DNA of 64,000 nucleotides from NCBI RefSeq assembly GCF_900143085.1, contig NZ_FRCZ01000004.1:310001-374000 (forward strand), in the 5' to 3' direction. Each line of letters starts with the position of its first letter. Position 1 is the stretch's first letter. Source of the DNA: Gracilibacillus kekensis. Its GTDB lineage: Bacteria; Bacillota; Bacilli; Bacillales; Amphibacillaceae. The notes under the pieces were generated by a model. The model searched no databases. It was not told the DNA's origin and saw only the letters and a list, made by a program, of their open reading frames with translations. The position numbers and the translations under genes are program-made. Shown here one piece after another: positions 33,143-41,104 of the stretch.

Positions 33143-33665
33143 GAAACTGGGACATAAATAATTAATCTAACCTCAAATACGAACGACGCAATAATTATTC
33201 TTGCACAATACAAGGAAAATGTGCAGTAAATGATGTAGTAATCTTGAAATTGATCCACCTGGTTAACACCCGCTCCGGCTGCCCACTTCCCTTTCCGTGG
33301 GGTTTTTCCCTTCAGCTAACTTTTTCAAATGATAAAAATACCAATATGCTTCCTCATGCTAGCGTTGTAGAATATCAAATTAGCGAAGGCGTCCACATCG
33401 ACTCCAGGGGGATCAGCGCGATCTGAAGATCCACTTTGCAAAGTGATCATCTTTACAAAGTTAGCTGAAGACGCGCCCCCTGGTATAGGATACACTGCGA
33501 AAGCTTGCTTTAGCAGATGTTGACTTATGCCCGTGGTAAAAGCGAAGTTGGCAAGCCGTAGCAAGTTTATTACAGAGTATTTTCCAACTATGCATAAAAA
33601 TCCAAACGATTCAATCCTGATCGTTTGGATTTTGTATTTACAATAATTATTTTTGTCCCATTCTC
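33143..33665. repeat. Composite inverted-repeat element, copy C (terminus class 3, left arm truncated)
   Basis: Ends show GAAACTGGGACATAAATAAT and the reverse complement of GAATGGGACAAAAATAATT. The left arm (about 33265-33325) has the usual first half but stops after AGCTAACTTTTTCAA. The right arm (about 33382-33565) is full length and contains a 60-base insertion at about 33482-33540 that is the reverse complement of the one in the left arm of copy B. The yugP terminator lies inside the right end. Confidence 0.8.
33595..33633 (-). terminator. Terminator downstream of yugP, inside repeat copy C
   Basis: AAATCCAAACGAT and ATCGTTTGGATTT form a 13-base-pair stem with a nine-base loop and a T-run on the minus strand, 50 bases past the yugP stop. 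Confidence 0.85.
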
Positions 33666-33682
33666 TTACATCTTAATTAAAA

Positions 33683-34360
33683 CTATTCATCGTTTGCAAG
33701 TAAAAACATCGAAGCAAAGCGGATTAATTCGGCTACTGCTACTAAAGCTGCTGCGACATAAGTTAAGGCAGCGGCATTTAACACCTTTTTTGTTTGACGT
33801 TCTTCATTGTTACGAATAATACCAGAAGAAACGAGTTGATTCATTGCACGGTTCGAAGCATCGAATTCTACTGGTAAAGTAACAAGCTGGAACAACACTG
33901 CAAACGACATGAAAATGACACCAATTAGAATTAAATTTGTTGCTTGTAAAAAAATACCTGCGATGATGAAGATAAAAGACATCTTATCCCCAAAACCTGC
34001 AATAGGTACTAAACTGTGACGAAATCGCAAAAATGCATAAGATTCTGCATCTTGAATGGCATGTCCTACTTCATGTGCTGCAATAGCAGCTGCTGCAGCG
34101 GAATAGCCATGAAAATTATCAGTTGATAAGCGAACCGTTTTCTTTCGTGGATCGTAGTGATCGGACAATGTCCCTTTTGTCTCTTCAATTGTTACATGAT
34201 AAAGACCATTATCATCTAGAATTTTACGAGCGACTTGTGCTCCTGTTACCATATTCGAATTCATAACTTTTGAATATTTTTTATACGTGTTTTTCACCTT
34301 AGACTGCGCCCATAATGGAATGATCATCAACAAGGCAAAATATATTAGATAACCCAGCAT
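33683..34360 (-). CDS. yugP: Membrane zinc metallopeptidase (YugP family)
   Basis: A 225-residue membrane protein with the zinc motif AAHEVGHAIQD (HExxH) near residue 110 and several hydrophobic helices, including an N-terminal anchor (GYLIYFALLMIIPLWAQ) and a C-terminal pair. The family (DUF/peptidase membrane zinc metallopeptidase) has no substrate known to me. ATG at 34360 is six bases from GGAGGA; the ATG at 34366 touches that site. It stands apart from ypjB (72-base gap). Confidence 0.87.
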   Translation of the reverse strand: MLGYLIYFALLMIIPLWAQSKVKNTYKKYSKVMNSNMVTGAQVARKILDDNGLYHVTIEETKGTLSDHYDPRKKTVRLSTDNFHGYSAAAAAIAAHEVGHAIQDAESYAFLRFRHSLVPIAGFGDKMSFIFIIAGIFLQATNLILIGVIFMSFAVLFQLVTLPVEFDASNRAMNQLVSSGIIRNNEERQTKKVLNAAALTYVAAALVAVAELIRFASMFLLANDE

Positions 34361-34431
34361 TTCCATTCCTCCATCTATTCTCTTTCTAAGGTCAATTTTA
34401 GTCAAATTTTTAAAAATGTCAATCGATATGA

Positions 34432-35148
34432 TTAGTTAGCTTCACCTTTATACTTTGCCCAGGCCACATAAGATAAACTCAAGAAAATAAATCCAATTAC
34501 AATCATTATCAACCAATTGGTGTATTGCGAATTTGCCTGATTCCATGTATCAACATTCAACTTAGATATTTGAGAAAATGTTTCTTCAAGTTCAATTTCA
34601 GAATATTCATTTTGATTATTAGTTAGCAGGTTTAATGACTTTTGATACGATTTATATTGTTGATCATCTAAATGTAAGTGAGCAACTGGGGAGATTACTT
34701 TCACATAATATGCAATTTCATCTAGATCTTTTGTGCTAACTTCCTTCTGTTCTAATACTACTTCCATTTTATTTTCTAATTCCCTTTTCCATGTTGTCCA
34801 TAGTGGTGCATTTTCATATATGATTGCATCCCAAAGGATAACTGTTTGTTGTGTAGCGATTAACTTATCAGTTGATGAATAAGTATCATCTTTTAGTTTA
34901 GCGATAGTATTATTCAAGTATTGTGCCATGATAGGCTGGTAAGCATCCTTTTCATTTTTAACATTTTCTAATATGGTTGTTTTATTGTTTTCTAGTAATT
35001 GAGCAGCAACTTTATATCGCTTTTCTTCTACAAGTCTTTCAAAAGTATGCATATAATTATTGTTGGACTGTGCTGTGATACTAATTGAATGGAATGCTTG
35101 TATAACAAATAGAATCAATAAAATGCCAATGTACATTCTAATGCGCAC
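34432..35148 (-). CDS. ypjB: YpjB-like sporulation-linked membrane protein
   Basis: About 238 residues: an N-terminal signal or anchor helix (IGILLILFVIQAFHSISI), a soluble helical domain and a C-terminal membrane helix (WLIMIVIGFIFLSLSYVAW). Similarity and position (ypjA, ypjB before dapB in B. subtilis) identify YpjB, which belongs to a sporulation-associated family; mechanism unknown. GTG at 35148 is five bases after AAGGGG, better placed than the ATG at 35166. Confidence 0.78.
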   Translation of the reverse strand: MRIRMYIGILLILFVIQAFHSISITAQSNNNYMHTFERLVEEKRYKVAAQLLENNKTTILENVKNEKDAYQPIMAQYLNNTIAKLKDDTYSSTDKLIATQQTVILWDAIIYENAPLWTTWKRELENKMEVVLEQKEVSTKDLDEIAYYVKVISPVAHLHLDDQQYKSYQKSLNLLTNNQNEYSEIELEETFSQISKLNVDTWNQANSQYTNWLIMIVIGFIFLSLSYVAWAKYKGEAN

Positions 35149-35224
35149 ACATACCCCTTCTTCCATCTTGCTTTTTCTTTAAATGTATGAAATGTGCTAA
35201 TTAGATATGCATTGAATTCAATTA

Positions 35225-35812
35225 TTAAGCAAGCCTTTTAGCTTGATTCTGTTTTTTTACTGATATGTGATAAACAAGAATGATCACTAGGATTGATAAC
35301 CAAAAAGTAAAATAACCGATATGATTTTGATAATCTGATAAGCTTCCGTATGTAGGCATCATATCGTATACATAGTCAATGATTTCATTATGTAATAACC
35401 ATATTGCTGCAATTGTTAAATGGGATAATTTAATTTTATAAAGTGGTGCATAAAGGAACGCCTGAATCGCCATTGCTCCGTGTGATGCAATTAACATATA
35501 ACTCTGCCAACTGAGGCTGCCATTAATAAGTAAAGTTAAGATATTCATTACTACAGCCCATACACCATATTTAACAAGTGTTGTAAAGGCTAAAGCTTCG
35601 ATTATTGGGACATTTTTTCCTTGTAAAATAAAAAATAAAAAAATCGCAAAAAATAAACTTGCAGTAGGACTATCTGGAACGAATGGTAAAAAATATAGTG
35701 GCGTATTGGCTAACTGATTTCCATACCAAAAATAACCATAAATCGTTCCAACCAGGTTAATGATAAATAGGATCATGATAAATTGAGGATGAAACAATAT
35801 ATTTTTTAGCAT
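35225..35812 (-). CDS. ypjA: DUF1405 membrane protein (YpjA)
   Basis: About 195 residues with six or seven hydrophobic helices, matching the DUF1405 family: NLVGTIYGYFWYGNQL, FLPFVPDSPTASLFFAIFL and the C-terminal LLHNEIIDYVYD. Function unknown. The start is uncertain: ATG at 35812 gives family-like length but is 16 bases from GGAGGG, and ATG at 35836 has a poor site. The earliest ATG, at 35863, is inside the qcr terminator and is not used. It follows the qcr operon. Confidence 0.8.
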   Translation of the reverse strand: MLKNILFHPQFIMILFIINLVGTIYGYFWYGNQLANTPLYFLPFVPDSPTASLFFAIFLFFILQGKNVPIIEALAFTTLVKYGVWAVVMNILTLLINGSLSWQSYMLIASHGAMAIQAFLYAPLYKIKLSHLTIAAIWLLHNEIIDYVYDMMPTYGSLSDYQNHIGYFTFWLSILVIILVYHISVKKQNQAKRLA

Positions 35813-35846
35813 TTTAATTGACTGAGCTCCCTCCATCTCATCTAGA

Positions 35847-35881
35847 TAAAAACCCCCGCTCATTTAACACACGAGCGAGGG
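35847..35881 (-). terminator. Terminator of the qcrABC operon
   Basis: CCCTCGCTC and GAGCGGGGG pair on the minus strand and are followed by TTTTTATC. It lies 11 bases beyond the qcrC stop. Confidence 0.88.
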
Positions 35882-35891
35882 TGAACCAAAC

Positions 35892-36680
35892 TTATTCTTC
35901 TGCAGCTTGTTCATTTACCGAAACAATAAATTCTGCAAGTTGTTGTAATTCTTCATCAGAACCTTGGAATTGATCTGCTGGCATTGTATTAATACCATTT
36001 ACAGCTATATCTTTAATCTCATCTACGCTATATTCTATACCAACTAATGTTGGAGCAGCTGCGCCACCTTCTAATTCTCCACCATGACATTGTAAACAAC
36101 TGTTTTCATAAACGGCATAACCAGGATCCTCGGTATCTATCTCAACACTCGTTTCTTCTGGTAAGACGGGCTTATTATTTTCAGCTTTCGCTTCCCAATC
36201 TACATGTGCAGCAGCTTCGTACGTTAACCAGAAAACTCCAATGAAACCTAACAGCATTAGTCCTGTTGAAATTGGGCGTTTATGTGGACGACGTTCTTTC
36301 CCTCTATCTAGGAAAGGTGCTAAGAAAAGCGCACCAAATGCTAGTCCAGGAATAACCATCGCTCCTAATACAAAGAAAGGACCACTTGCAAATTTATATT
36401 TCAATAATTGATATAAAAATAAGAAATACCAGTCTGGCAGCGGTAAATAAGCAGTATCTGTTGGGTCAGCCATTTTCTCTAATGGTGCTGGGTGTGCAAT
36501 GGTTAGACATAAAAATCCGACTAAAAATACTGCCCCAACCAACCACTCTTTCAAAAGAAAGTTTGGCCAAAACGCTTCCGTTCTACCAGGATATTCTGAA
36601 TAATCTTTTGGAATAAACTTCTTTTTGTCTGAAGGTATACGTGAGTCACCAACAAACGTCATTCCTTTACCTCTTTTCAC
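35892..36680 (-). CDS. qcrC: Menaquinol:cytochrome c reductase, cytochrome b/c subunit
   Basis: A 262-residue fusion typical of Bacillus: an N-terminal part like subunit IV of cytochrome b6f (three membrane helices, PDWYF at about 82-86) joined to a cytochrome c domain with heme motif CLQCH (Cys195, Cys198, His199) and a distal Met ligand probably in NTMPADQF. It passes electrons from menaquinol towards cytochrome oxidase. The start is GTG at 36680, six bases from GGAGGG. Third gene of qcrABC. Confidence 0.95.
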   Translation of the reverse strand: MKRGKGMTFVGDSRIPSDKKKFIPKDYSEYPGRTEAFWPNFLLKEWLVGAVFLVGFLCLTIAHPAPLEKMADPTDTAYLPLPDWYFLFLYQLLKYKFASGPFFVLGAMVIPGLAFGALFLAPFLDRGKERRPHKRPISTGLMLLGFIGVFWLTYEAAAHVDWEAKAENNKPVLPEETSVEIDTEDPGYAVYENSCLQCHGGELEGGAAAPTLVGIEYSVDEIKDIAVNGINTMPADQFQGSDEELQQLAEFIVSVNEQAAEE

Positions 36681-36706
36681 TGCTATCCCTCCTTTTTAGC
36701 AAAATT

Positions 36707-37381
36707 CTATAGTGGGCCTGAAATCCCTTGTTTACGAATCATAATAAAGTGAATAGCCATCAGTGCAAATAGTGCTGCTGGTAAGAAGAACACATGAATC
36801 GCAAAGAATCTAGCTAATGTTTGGGCCCCTACTATATTTGGGTCACCATTTAATAAGGTTTTTGCCATCTCACCGATAACAGGTACACCTTCTGCGATTT
36901 CAAGTGTTACGACTGTTGCAAAATATGCTTTATTATCCCATGGTAATAAGTAACCAGTTAAACCTAATGCAAGCATAACGAAGAATATTAATACTCCAAC
37001 CATCCAGTTAAGTTCTCTTGGTTTCTTATAAGCCCCTTGGAAGAAAACACGTAACGTATGTAAAAATAGCATTACAATAACAACACTTGCTCCCCAGTGG
37101 TGCATACCTCTTACGATTTGACCATGTGCAACTTCCGTCTGTAAATAATATACAGATCGCCAAGCATTTTCAATATCTGGAACATAATACATGGTTAAAA
37201 ACATCCCTGAAAGAATTTGAATGACTGTAACAAAAAATGTTAAGCCTCCAAAACAATAAACGAATGCGGAAAAATGATGTGCAGGATTAACATGCTCTGG
37301 TACTTCATGATCTGCTATATCTCGCCAGAGTGGAGTAATGTCTACACGTTCATCAATCCAATCATAAACCTTCTGTAGCAT
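36707..37381 (-). CDS. qcrB: Menaquinol:cytochrome c reductase, cytochrome b subunit
   Basis: A 224-residue cytochrome b6-type protein with four membrane helices. Heme ligands are visible as His pairs 14 residues apart in GMHHWGASVVIVMLFLHTLR and in the AIHV to AIHF helix. Cys43 in FVYCFGG is the residue that in Bacillus b6 proteins binds an extra heme covalently. The start codon overlaps the qcrA stop as TAATG. Acts in the membrane with QcrA and QcrC. Confidence 0.96.
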   Translation of the reverse strand: MLQKVYDWIDERVDITPLWRDIADHEVPEHVNPAHHFSAFVYCFGGLTFFVTVIQILSGMFLTMYYVPDIENAWRSVYYLQTEVAHGQIVRGMHHWGASVVIVMLFLHTLRVFFQGAYKKPRELNWMVGVLIFFVMLALGLTGYLLPWDNKAYFATVVTLEIAEGVPVIGEMAKTLLNGDPNIVGAQTLARFFAIHVFFLPAALFALMAIHFIMIRKQGISGPL

Positions 37382-37893
37382 TAATTATCCCCCCCTCTTT
37401 CGATAGCATTTCCAAGATATAATGTACCTTCTCTTACCTCAAATTCAAACAAATCTAATGCTGCATTTGGAGGTGTGTTAGGAACATTTACCCCATCTTT
37501 GTAATAACGTCCTTCATGGCACGGACAAAAAAATTGATCTGGATGATCTGGATCACCCGCCCAGTTTACTGCACAACCCAAGTGTTTACACGTAGGTGAT
37601 AAAGCTACAATTTCGTCATTGTCATCTTTATAAACCCAAGCACTATGTGTAACATCTGACGTATACCAAGCATCTACTTGTTCAATTGTCCAATCAAAGC
37701 GTTGTGGTTCAGTTGTAATTTCTGATACGTCAACTACTGCATGCATATCACCGCCACTAGATGCTTGTAGTACAGGATCAATTGCAAAACGAACCATAGG
37801 TGCAAGCATACCTGCAGCCATAAATCCTCCAACACCTGTTAATGTATAATTTAAAAATTGGCGACGGGACACTTGTTGCTTTTTCTCTGACAT
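37381..37893 (-). CDS. qcrA: Menaquinol:cytochrome c reductase, Rieske iron-sulfur subunit
   Basis: A 170-residue Rieske protein. The 2Fe-2S ligands are in CKHLGC and CPCHEGRY. The N-terminus carries a twin-arginine signal, SRRQFLNY followed by a hydrophobic stretch, so it is a likely substrate of the Tat genes at 1.4-2.7 kb. GGGGGG-rich sequence precedes the ATG at 37893. It is the first gene of the operon, with a SigA promoter at 37963-37991. Confidence 0.96.
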   Translation of the reverse strand: MSEKKQQVSRRQFLNYTLTGVGGFMAAGMLAPMVRFAIDPVLQASSGGDMHAVVDVSEITTEPQRFDWTIEQVDAWYTSDVTHSAWVYKDDNDEIVALSPTCKHLGCAVNWAGDPDHPDQFFCPCHEGRYYKDGVNVPNTPPNAALDLFEFEVREGTLYLGNAIERGGDN

Positions 37894-37962
37894 CGTTTAC
37901 CCCCCTCTACACATATTCCGACTTCATGGATTCATATCTCATATATTACTAGGACATTACTA

Positions 37963-37991
37963 TGATAGCGTAAACTAAAGCTAGGGTCAAT
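37963..37991 (-). promoter_or_regulatory. SigA promoter of qcrABC
   Basis: On the minus strand TTGACC (37991-37986) and TATCAT (37968-37963) are 17 bases apart, 70 bases upstream of the qcrA start. Confidence 0.7.
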
Positions 37992-38032
37992 AAAATCTAA
38001 TCTATTCTATTTATTTCTATTGAAAATTGTTA

Positions 38033-38491
38033 TTACCAATAGCTTCTTATTAATTCACTAATTTGATTTATTTGGCTTTTTATCCAATTCTTTGTTTGAT
38101 CGGATTGATAATCATCTATCGAGTTAGCAGTAAGCCATATTAAACTACCTTCTAGGTTATTTTCGTATTTTTTCCAATTCACATCGTAAGTCAGGAAAAA
38201 AATATGTTGAAATTTATTTTGCGACAAAGAGCTTGTCCATTGGTTTAGTCGCTTTGACTCAGCATCAAAATCGCTTTCCTTAATATATGTATATGAAGGA
38301 CTTAGAAATATTCTTCCCGTAAAATTCCTTTCTAATTCATCTGAAATAAGCTGCAAGGATTTCTGTTGATCTGCTAATTTTATAGCCTCTAATTCATTCT
38401 TAAGTTCAATTGGTATAAGAGGAATACAGAGCGTGTCAACATATTCCTGTGATTGAAAATACAATGCTAAGTTTTTAGTTTGCCATTTCAT
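38033..38491 (-). CDS. ypiF: DUF2487 family protein (YpiF)
   Basis: A 152-residue soluble protein matching YpiF/DUF2487: MKWQTKNLALYFQSQEYVDT, LCIPLIPIELKNELEAIK and FQHIFFLTYDVNWK. Function unknown; in B. subtilis it sits between ypiB and qcrA, as here. ATG at 38491 has a strong GGAGGTG six bases upstream. No membrane segment or catalytic motif is seen. Confidence 0.85.
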   Translation of the reverse strand: MKWQTKNLALYFQSQEYVDTLCIPLIPIELKNELEAIKLADQQKSLQLISDELERNFTGRIFLSPSYTYIKESDFDAESKRLNQWTSSLSQNKFQHIFFLTYDVNWKKYENNLEGSLIWLTANSIDDYQSDQTKNWIKSQINQISELIRSYW

Positions 38492-38575
38492 CGCCACACC
38501 TCCTGCCCCTGTTGAATTTAACACAAAAAGAAACGGAATTCACCAAAATTCTGTTGGTTCTCCCGCTAAAAAGTA

Positions 38576-39139
38576 TTATTCACTTTTTATGATATAGGAA
38601 TTTTCCAAATCCTTCAATTGATCAGAATAATATTCAAATAATTGTTGGTCTTTTTGGTCAAGTGCTTCGTTAATCTTGTTAGCCAACTCTTCTTTTTTGT
38701 ATTCATATAAAGCATATTCCAACCATTCTTCTGCCATTTTTTTATCACTTTTTGTTAAAAAGTAATCATCAGGTATATATGGATTATCTTCTAATACTTT
38801 CATATAAGGAATACTTTGATTAGAACCTTTAAAGTTTAGCTGGATAAAGATTGGTTCTTTCGAATGTAAGCGAATATCATGAAAAGACTTATCGGCATCA
38901 GTTGTTACGATATGTTTTTTATAAAAACGAAATGCAATCTCTTTCGAACAATGTGTGGATATAATCATAGCTCTTGGACAAAAACGAGCTTCTAGAACAA
39001 AATGTACATGTTGTAGGATCGCATCATGATTCAATAAATAATTTAATATCCATACACTTTCACGCTTTTTTAATTGATAATGACCTAAAAACCATTGAAT
39101 AAATGTTTTCTTATCTTCAGTTCTAATAGAAGTTTCCAC
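38576..39139 (-). CDS. ypiB: UPF0302 family protein (YpiB)
   Basis: A 187-residue protein matching YpiB: KKTFIQWFLGHYQLKKRESVWILNYLL, FCPRAMIISTHCSKEIAFRFYK and TTDADKSFHDIRL. The C-terminus (EEWLEYALYEYKKEELANKINEALDQKD) carries an IDEAL-type segment, a short motif seen in Bacillus proteins that interact with partners. GTG at 39139 is nine bases from GGAGGGG and matches the homologous N-terminus; ATG at 39157 overlaps the site. One base separates the ypiA stop from that ATG. Confidence 0.85.
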   Translation of the reverse strand: METSIRTEDKKTFIQWFLGHYQLKKRESVWILNYLLNHDAILQHVHFVLEARFCPRAMIISTHCSKEIAFRFYKKHIVTTDADKSFHDIRLHSKEPIFIQLNFKGSNQSIPYMKVLEDNPYIPDDYFLTKSDKKMAEEWLEYALYEYKKEELANKINEALDQKDQQLFEYYSDQLKDLENSYIIKSE

Positions 39140-39157
39140 TTTCCACTTCCCCTCCAT

Positions 39158-40432
39158 TTAAAAGAGAGTATCGTTATTTTGTTCCTTTAAACGTTGAACA
39201 TAATGTTGAATCTCAAAATCAGATGGCTCAGCAGCTATATATTCTTCAAAGACCGTGACGGCGTCTTTGCTCCTCCCTTCTTCAATTAAAAAGTATCCAT
39301 AATCTTTTAAGAAGTCCGTATCATCCTTCATTTTATTGTATGCATTTTGGTAAGCATTTAATGCCTGTTTAAACGCTTCTTCCTCATTATAGGCTTTTGC
39401 TAGTTCCCAATAAAAAATTCCATCCAATGGATCCATATCTACTTTATTTGTAAGCAGAGTGATGATTTCAGAATGTTCTTCTTGAGTCTTATATGCTTCA
39501 ATCAGAAATAATAATGCTTCTTGGTATTCGCCATCCAGGGAGATTGCTTTATCGGCATATTCAAAAGCCTTCTCAGCTTCGCCTGCTTTCAAAGCTAGCC
39601 TGGCAGCGGTGAACCATATTTCCTTATTGAATGGGTCCATCTCTACACCTTTCATCGCGGCTTCGATTGCTTCTTTAGCGAGTCCTTCTTCTTCATATGC
39701 ATTAGCAAGGTATAAATAGACGGATGGATATTCCAATTCTTCCTCTAATAACTTCTCCCATGCTTGTATCGCTATTTCATACCTTTCTGATTTGTAAGCT
39801 AAGAAACCATAACGAAAAAGTATTTCAGGATCTTCTGTGTCGATTGTCTGATAATAGTAGAGAGATTCTTCAAACTCTCCATTTAAAGCATAAGCCTCAG
39901 CTAATCGTCCTGCAATTTCTACACCAGCGAATTCTTTATGGTTTTTATATAACTTTTCAAAGTAGATGACTGATTTATGATATTCTCCAGCTGAAAATGA
40001 TAATTCCCCTAAAGCAAAGTCTATTATTGGTTCTTCCGGTGCAATGTTCTTGGCGGTTAATAGTTTCCTTTCTGCCACTTCGAATAAACCTTGAGCTTGA
40101 TACAGATCAGCTAATTGAACCAATGCTTGTAAATAATTATCATCGTCTTCCTGAACTTCGTTAAGTAACTCTATTGCTTGCTCATCTTTATTATCGTCGA
40201 TCATTATATCTGCATACATTAATTTTGCATCACTATTAGCTGGTTCTTGTTTTAGTATATCTTCTAATACGGATTCTGCAAGATCCTGATTCCCTAATTC
40301 TATAAATAGTTGGGCAATTTCTAATTTTGTATTACCATCAGCAGTGATTGATGCTTCTTGTAAGAGCGTTAATGCTTCCTTTATTTCACCTATATGTATC
40401 ATTTCGATCGCTTGTTCGATAGGATTTTCCAA
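39158..40432 (-). CDS. ypiA: TPR repeat protein (YpiA)
   Basis: A 424-residue protein made almost wholly of tetratricopeptide repeats, about eleven of them, with recurring patterns such as LADLYQAQGLFEVAERKLL and LANAYEEEGLAKEAIEAAMK. It is strongly acidic (Glu-rich). TPR proteins are scaffolds for protein contacts; the B. subtilis YpiA partner set is not known to me. TTG at 40432 lies nine bases from AGAAAGG; the TTG at 40441 touches that site. Confidence 0.87.
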   Translation of the reverse strand: MENPIEQAIEMIHIGEIKEALTLLQEASITADGNTKLEIAQLFIELGNQDLAESVLEDILKQEPANSDAKLMYADIMIDDNKDEQAIELLNEVQEDDDNYLQALVQLADLYQAQGLFEVAERKLLTAKNIAPEEPIIDFALGELSFSAGEYHKSVIYFEKLYKNHKEFAGVEIAGRLAEAYALNGEFEESLYYYQTIDTEDPEILFRYGFLAYKSERYEIAIQAWEKLLEEELEYPSVYLYLANAYEEEGLAKEAIEAAMKGVEMDPFNKEIWFTAARLALKAGEAEKAFEYADKAISLDGEYQEALLFLIEAYKTQEEHSEIITLLTNKVDMDPLDGIFYWELAKAYNEEEAFKQALNAYQNAYNKMKDDTDFLKDYGYFLIEEGRSKDAVTVFEEYIAAEPSDFEIQHYVQRLKEQNNDTLF

Positions 40433-40581
40433 TGGTTTCAACCTTTCTACTAATCAATAATCTTATATTTCTCATCTCCATAGTAACGAAATAACATAAC
40501 ACGAGCAACTAAGAAAGCTTTATAAGGATGTATATTGTGATATTAAACATAATCAATAACAAAAAATATCCCAGACATTTG

Positions 40582-41025
40582 ACACAAACTGCGAAGTTGT
40601 GACAAATTTGAAAGTATGATGAATGCTAGGCAAAAGCTCCGTCCATTTACTTCGCTTTCCGCGGGCGTCACCTCAGCCTCCTCGGCAGAAAATCACTGCC
40701 TGCGGGTCTTCGGAAGTAGCTGTTCCCGCTGGAGTCTACGTAAATGGACTACGCTTCTATAGTGTTCTACACATTTATAATCAGCTAGAATGTTGATATC
40801 ACAGCATATTTTCTCGTACTTCAACAGATATCTAACAAAGCGGAGGAAAAATGCGACACTCCTGGGGGAACAGCACGAGCTGAAGATCCACTTGGTAAAG
40901 TGCTTTTCTTTACCAAGTTAGCTTCAGCCGTGCCCCCGGAAAGGGAGTGTTTTTCCGTAGCGTAGGATTAGCATTCATCTCAATCCTTTTGTCAATAATC
41001 CTATGTCAGTTACTTCGCAGTTTAG
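40582..41025. repeat. Composite inverted-repeat element, copy D (terminus class 2, divergent arms)
   Basis: Ends carry AAACTGCGAAGT and ACTTCGCAGTTT, as in copies B and E, preceded by GACAC on the left. The left arm (about 40635-40757) is different in sequence: CCATTTACTTCGCTTTCCGC to GTAAATGG, with CCTCAGCCTCCTCGGCAG. The right arm (about 40836-40966) keeps AGCTGAAGATCCACTTGGTA and CCAAGTTAGCTTCAG. It lies between the ypiA start and the aroA terminator. Confidence 0.8.
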
Positions 41026-41052
41026 TTTTTATGTTACAGAAGTGGGTTTTTT

Positions 41053-41091
41053 AAAAAAAGAATATCCAACAAAAGTTTCTTGTTGGATATT
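41053..41091 (-). terminator. Terminator of the aro-hisC-tyrA block
   Basis: AATATCCAACA and TGTTGGATATT pair over 11 bases, with seven T on the minus strand, 14 bases after the aroA stop. Confidence 0.88.
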
Positions 41092-41104
41092 TCTTGGGTG
41101 TCAT

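Noticed and set aside
33325-33564. Open frame within repeat copy C, and similar frames at 54025-54270 and 60386-60661
   Set aside because: They run through the arms of the inverted-repeat elements, share short peptide pieces only because the DNA repeats, and lack ribosome sites.
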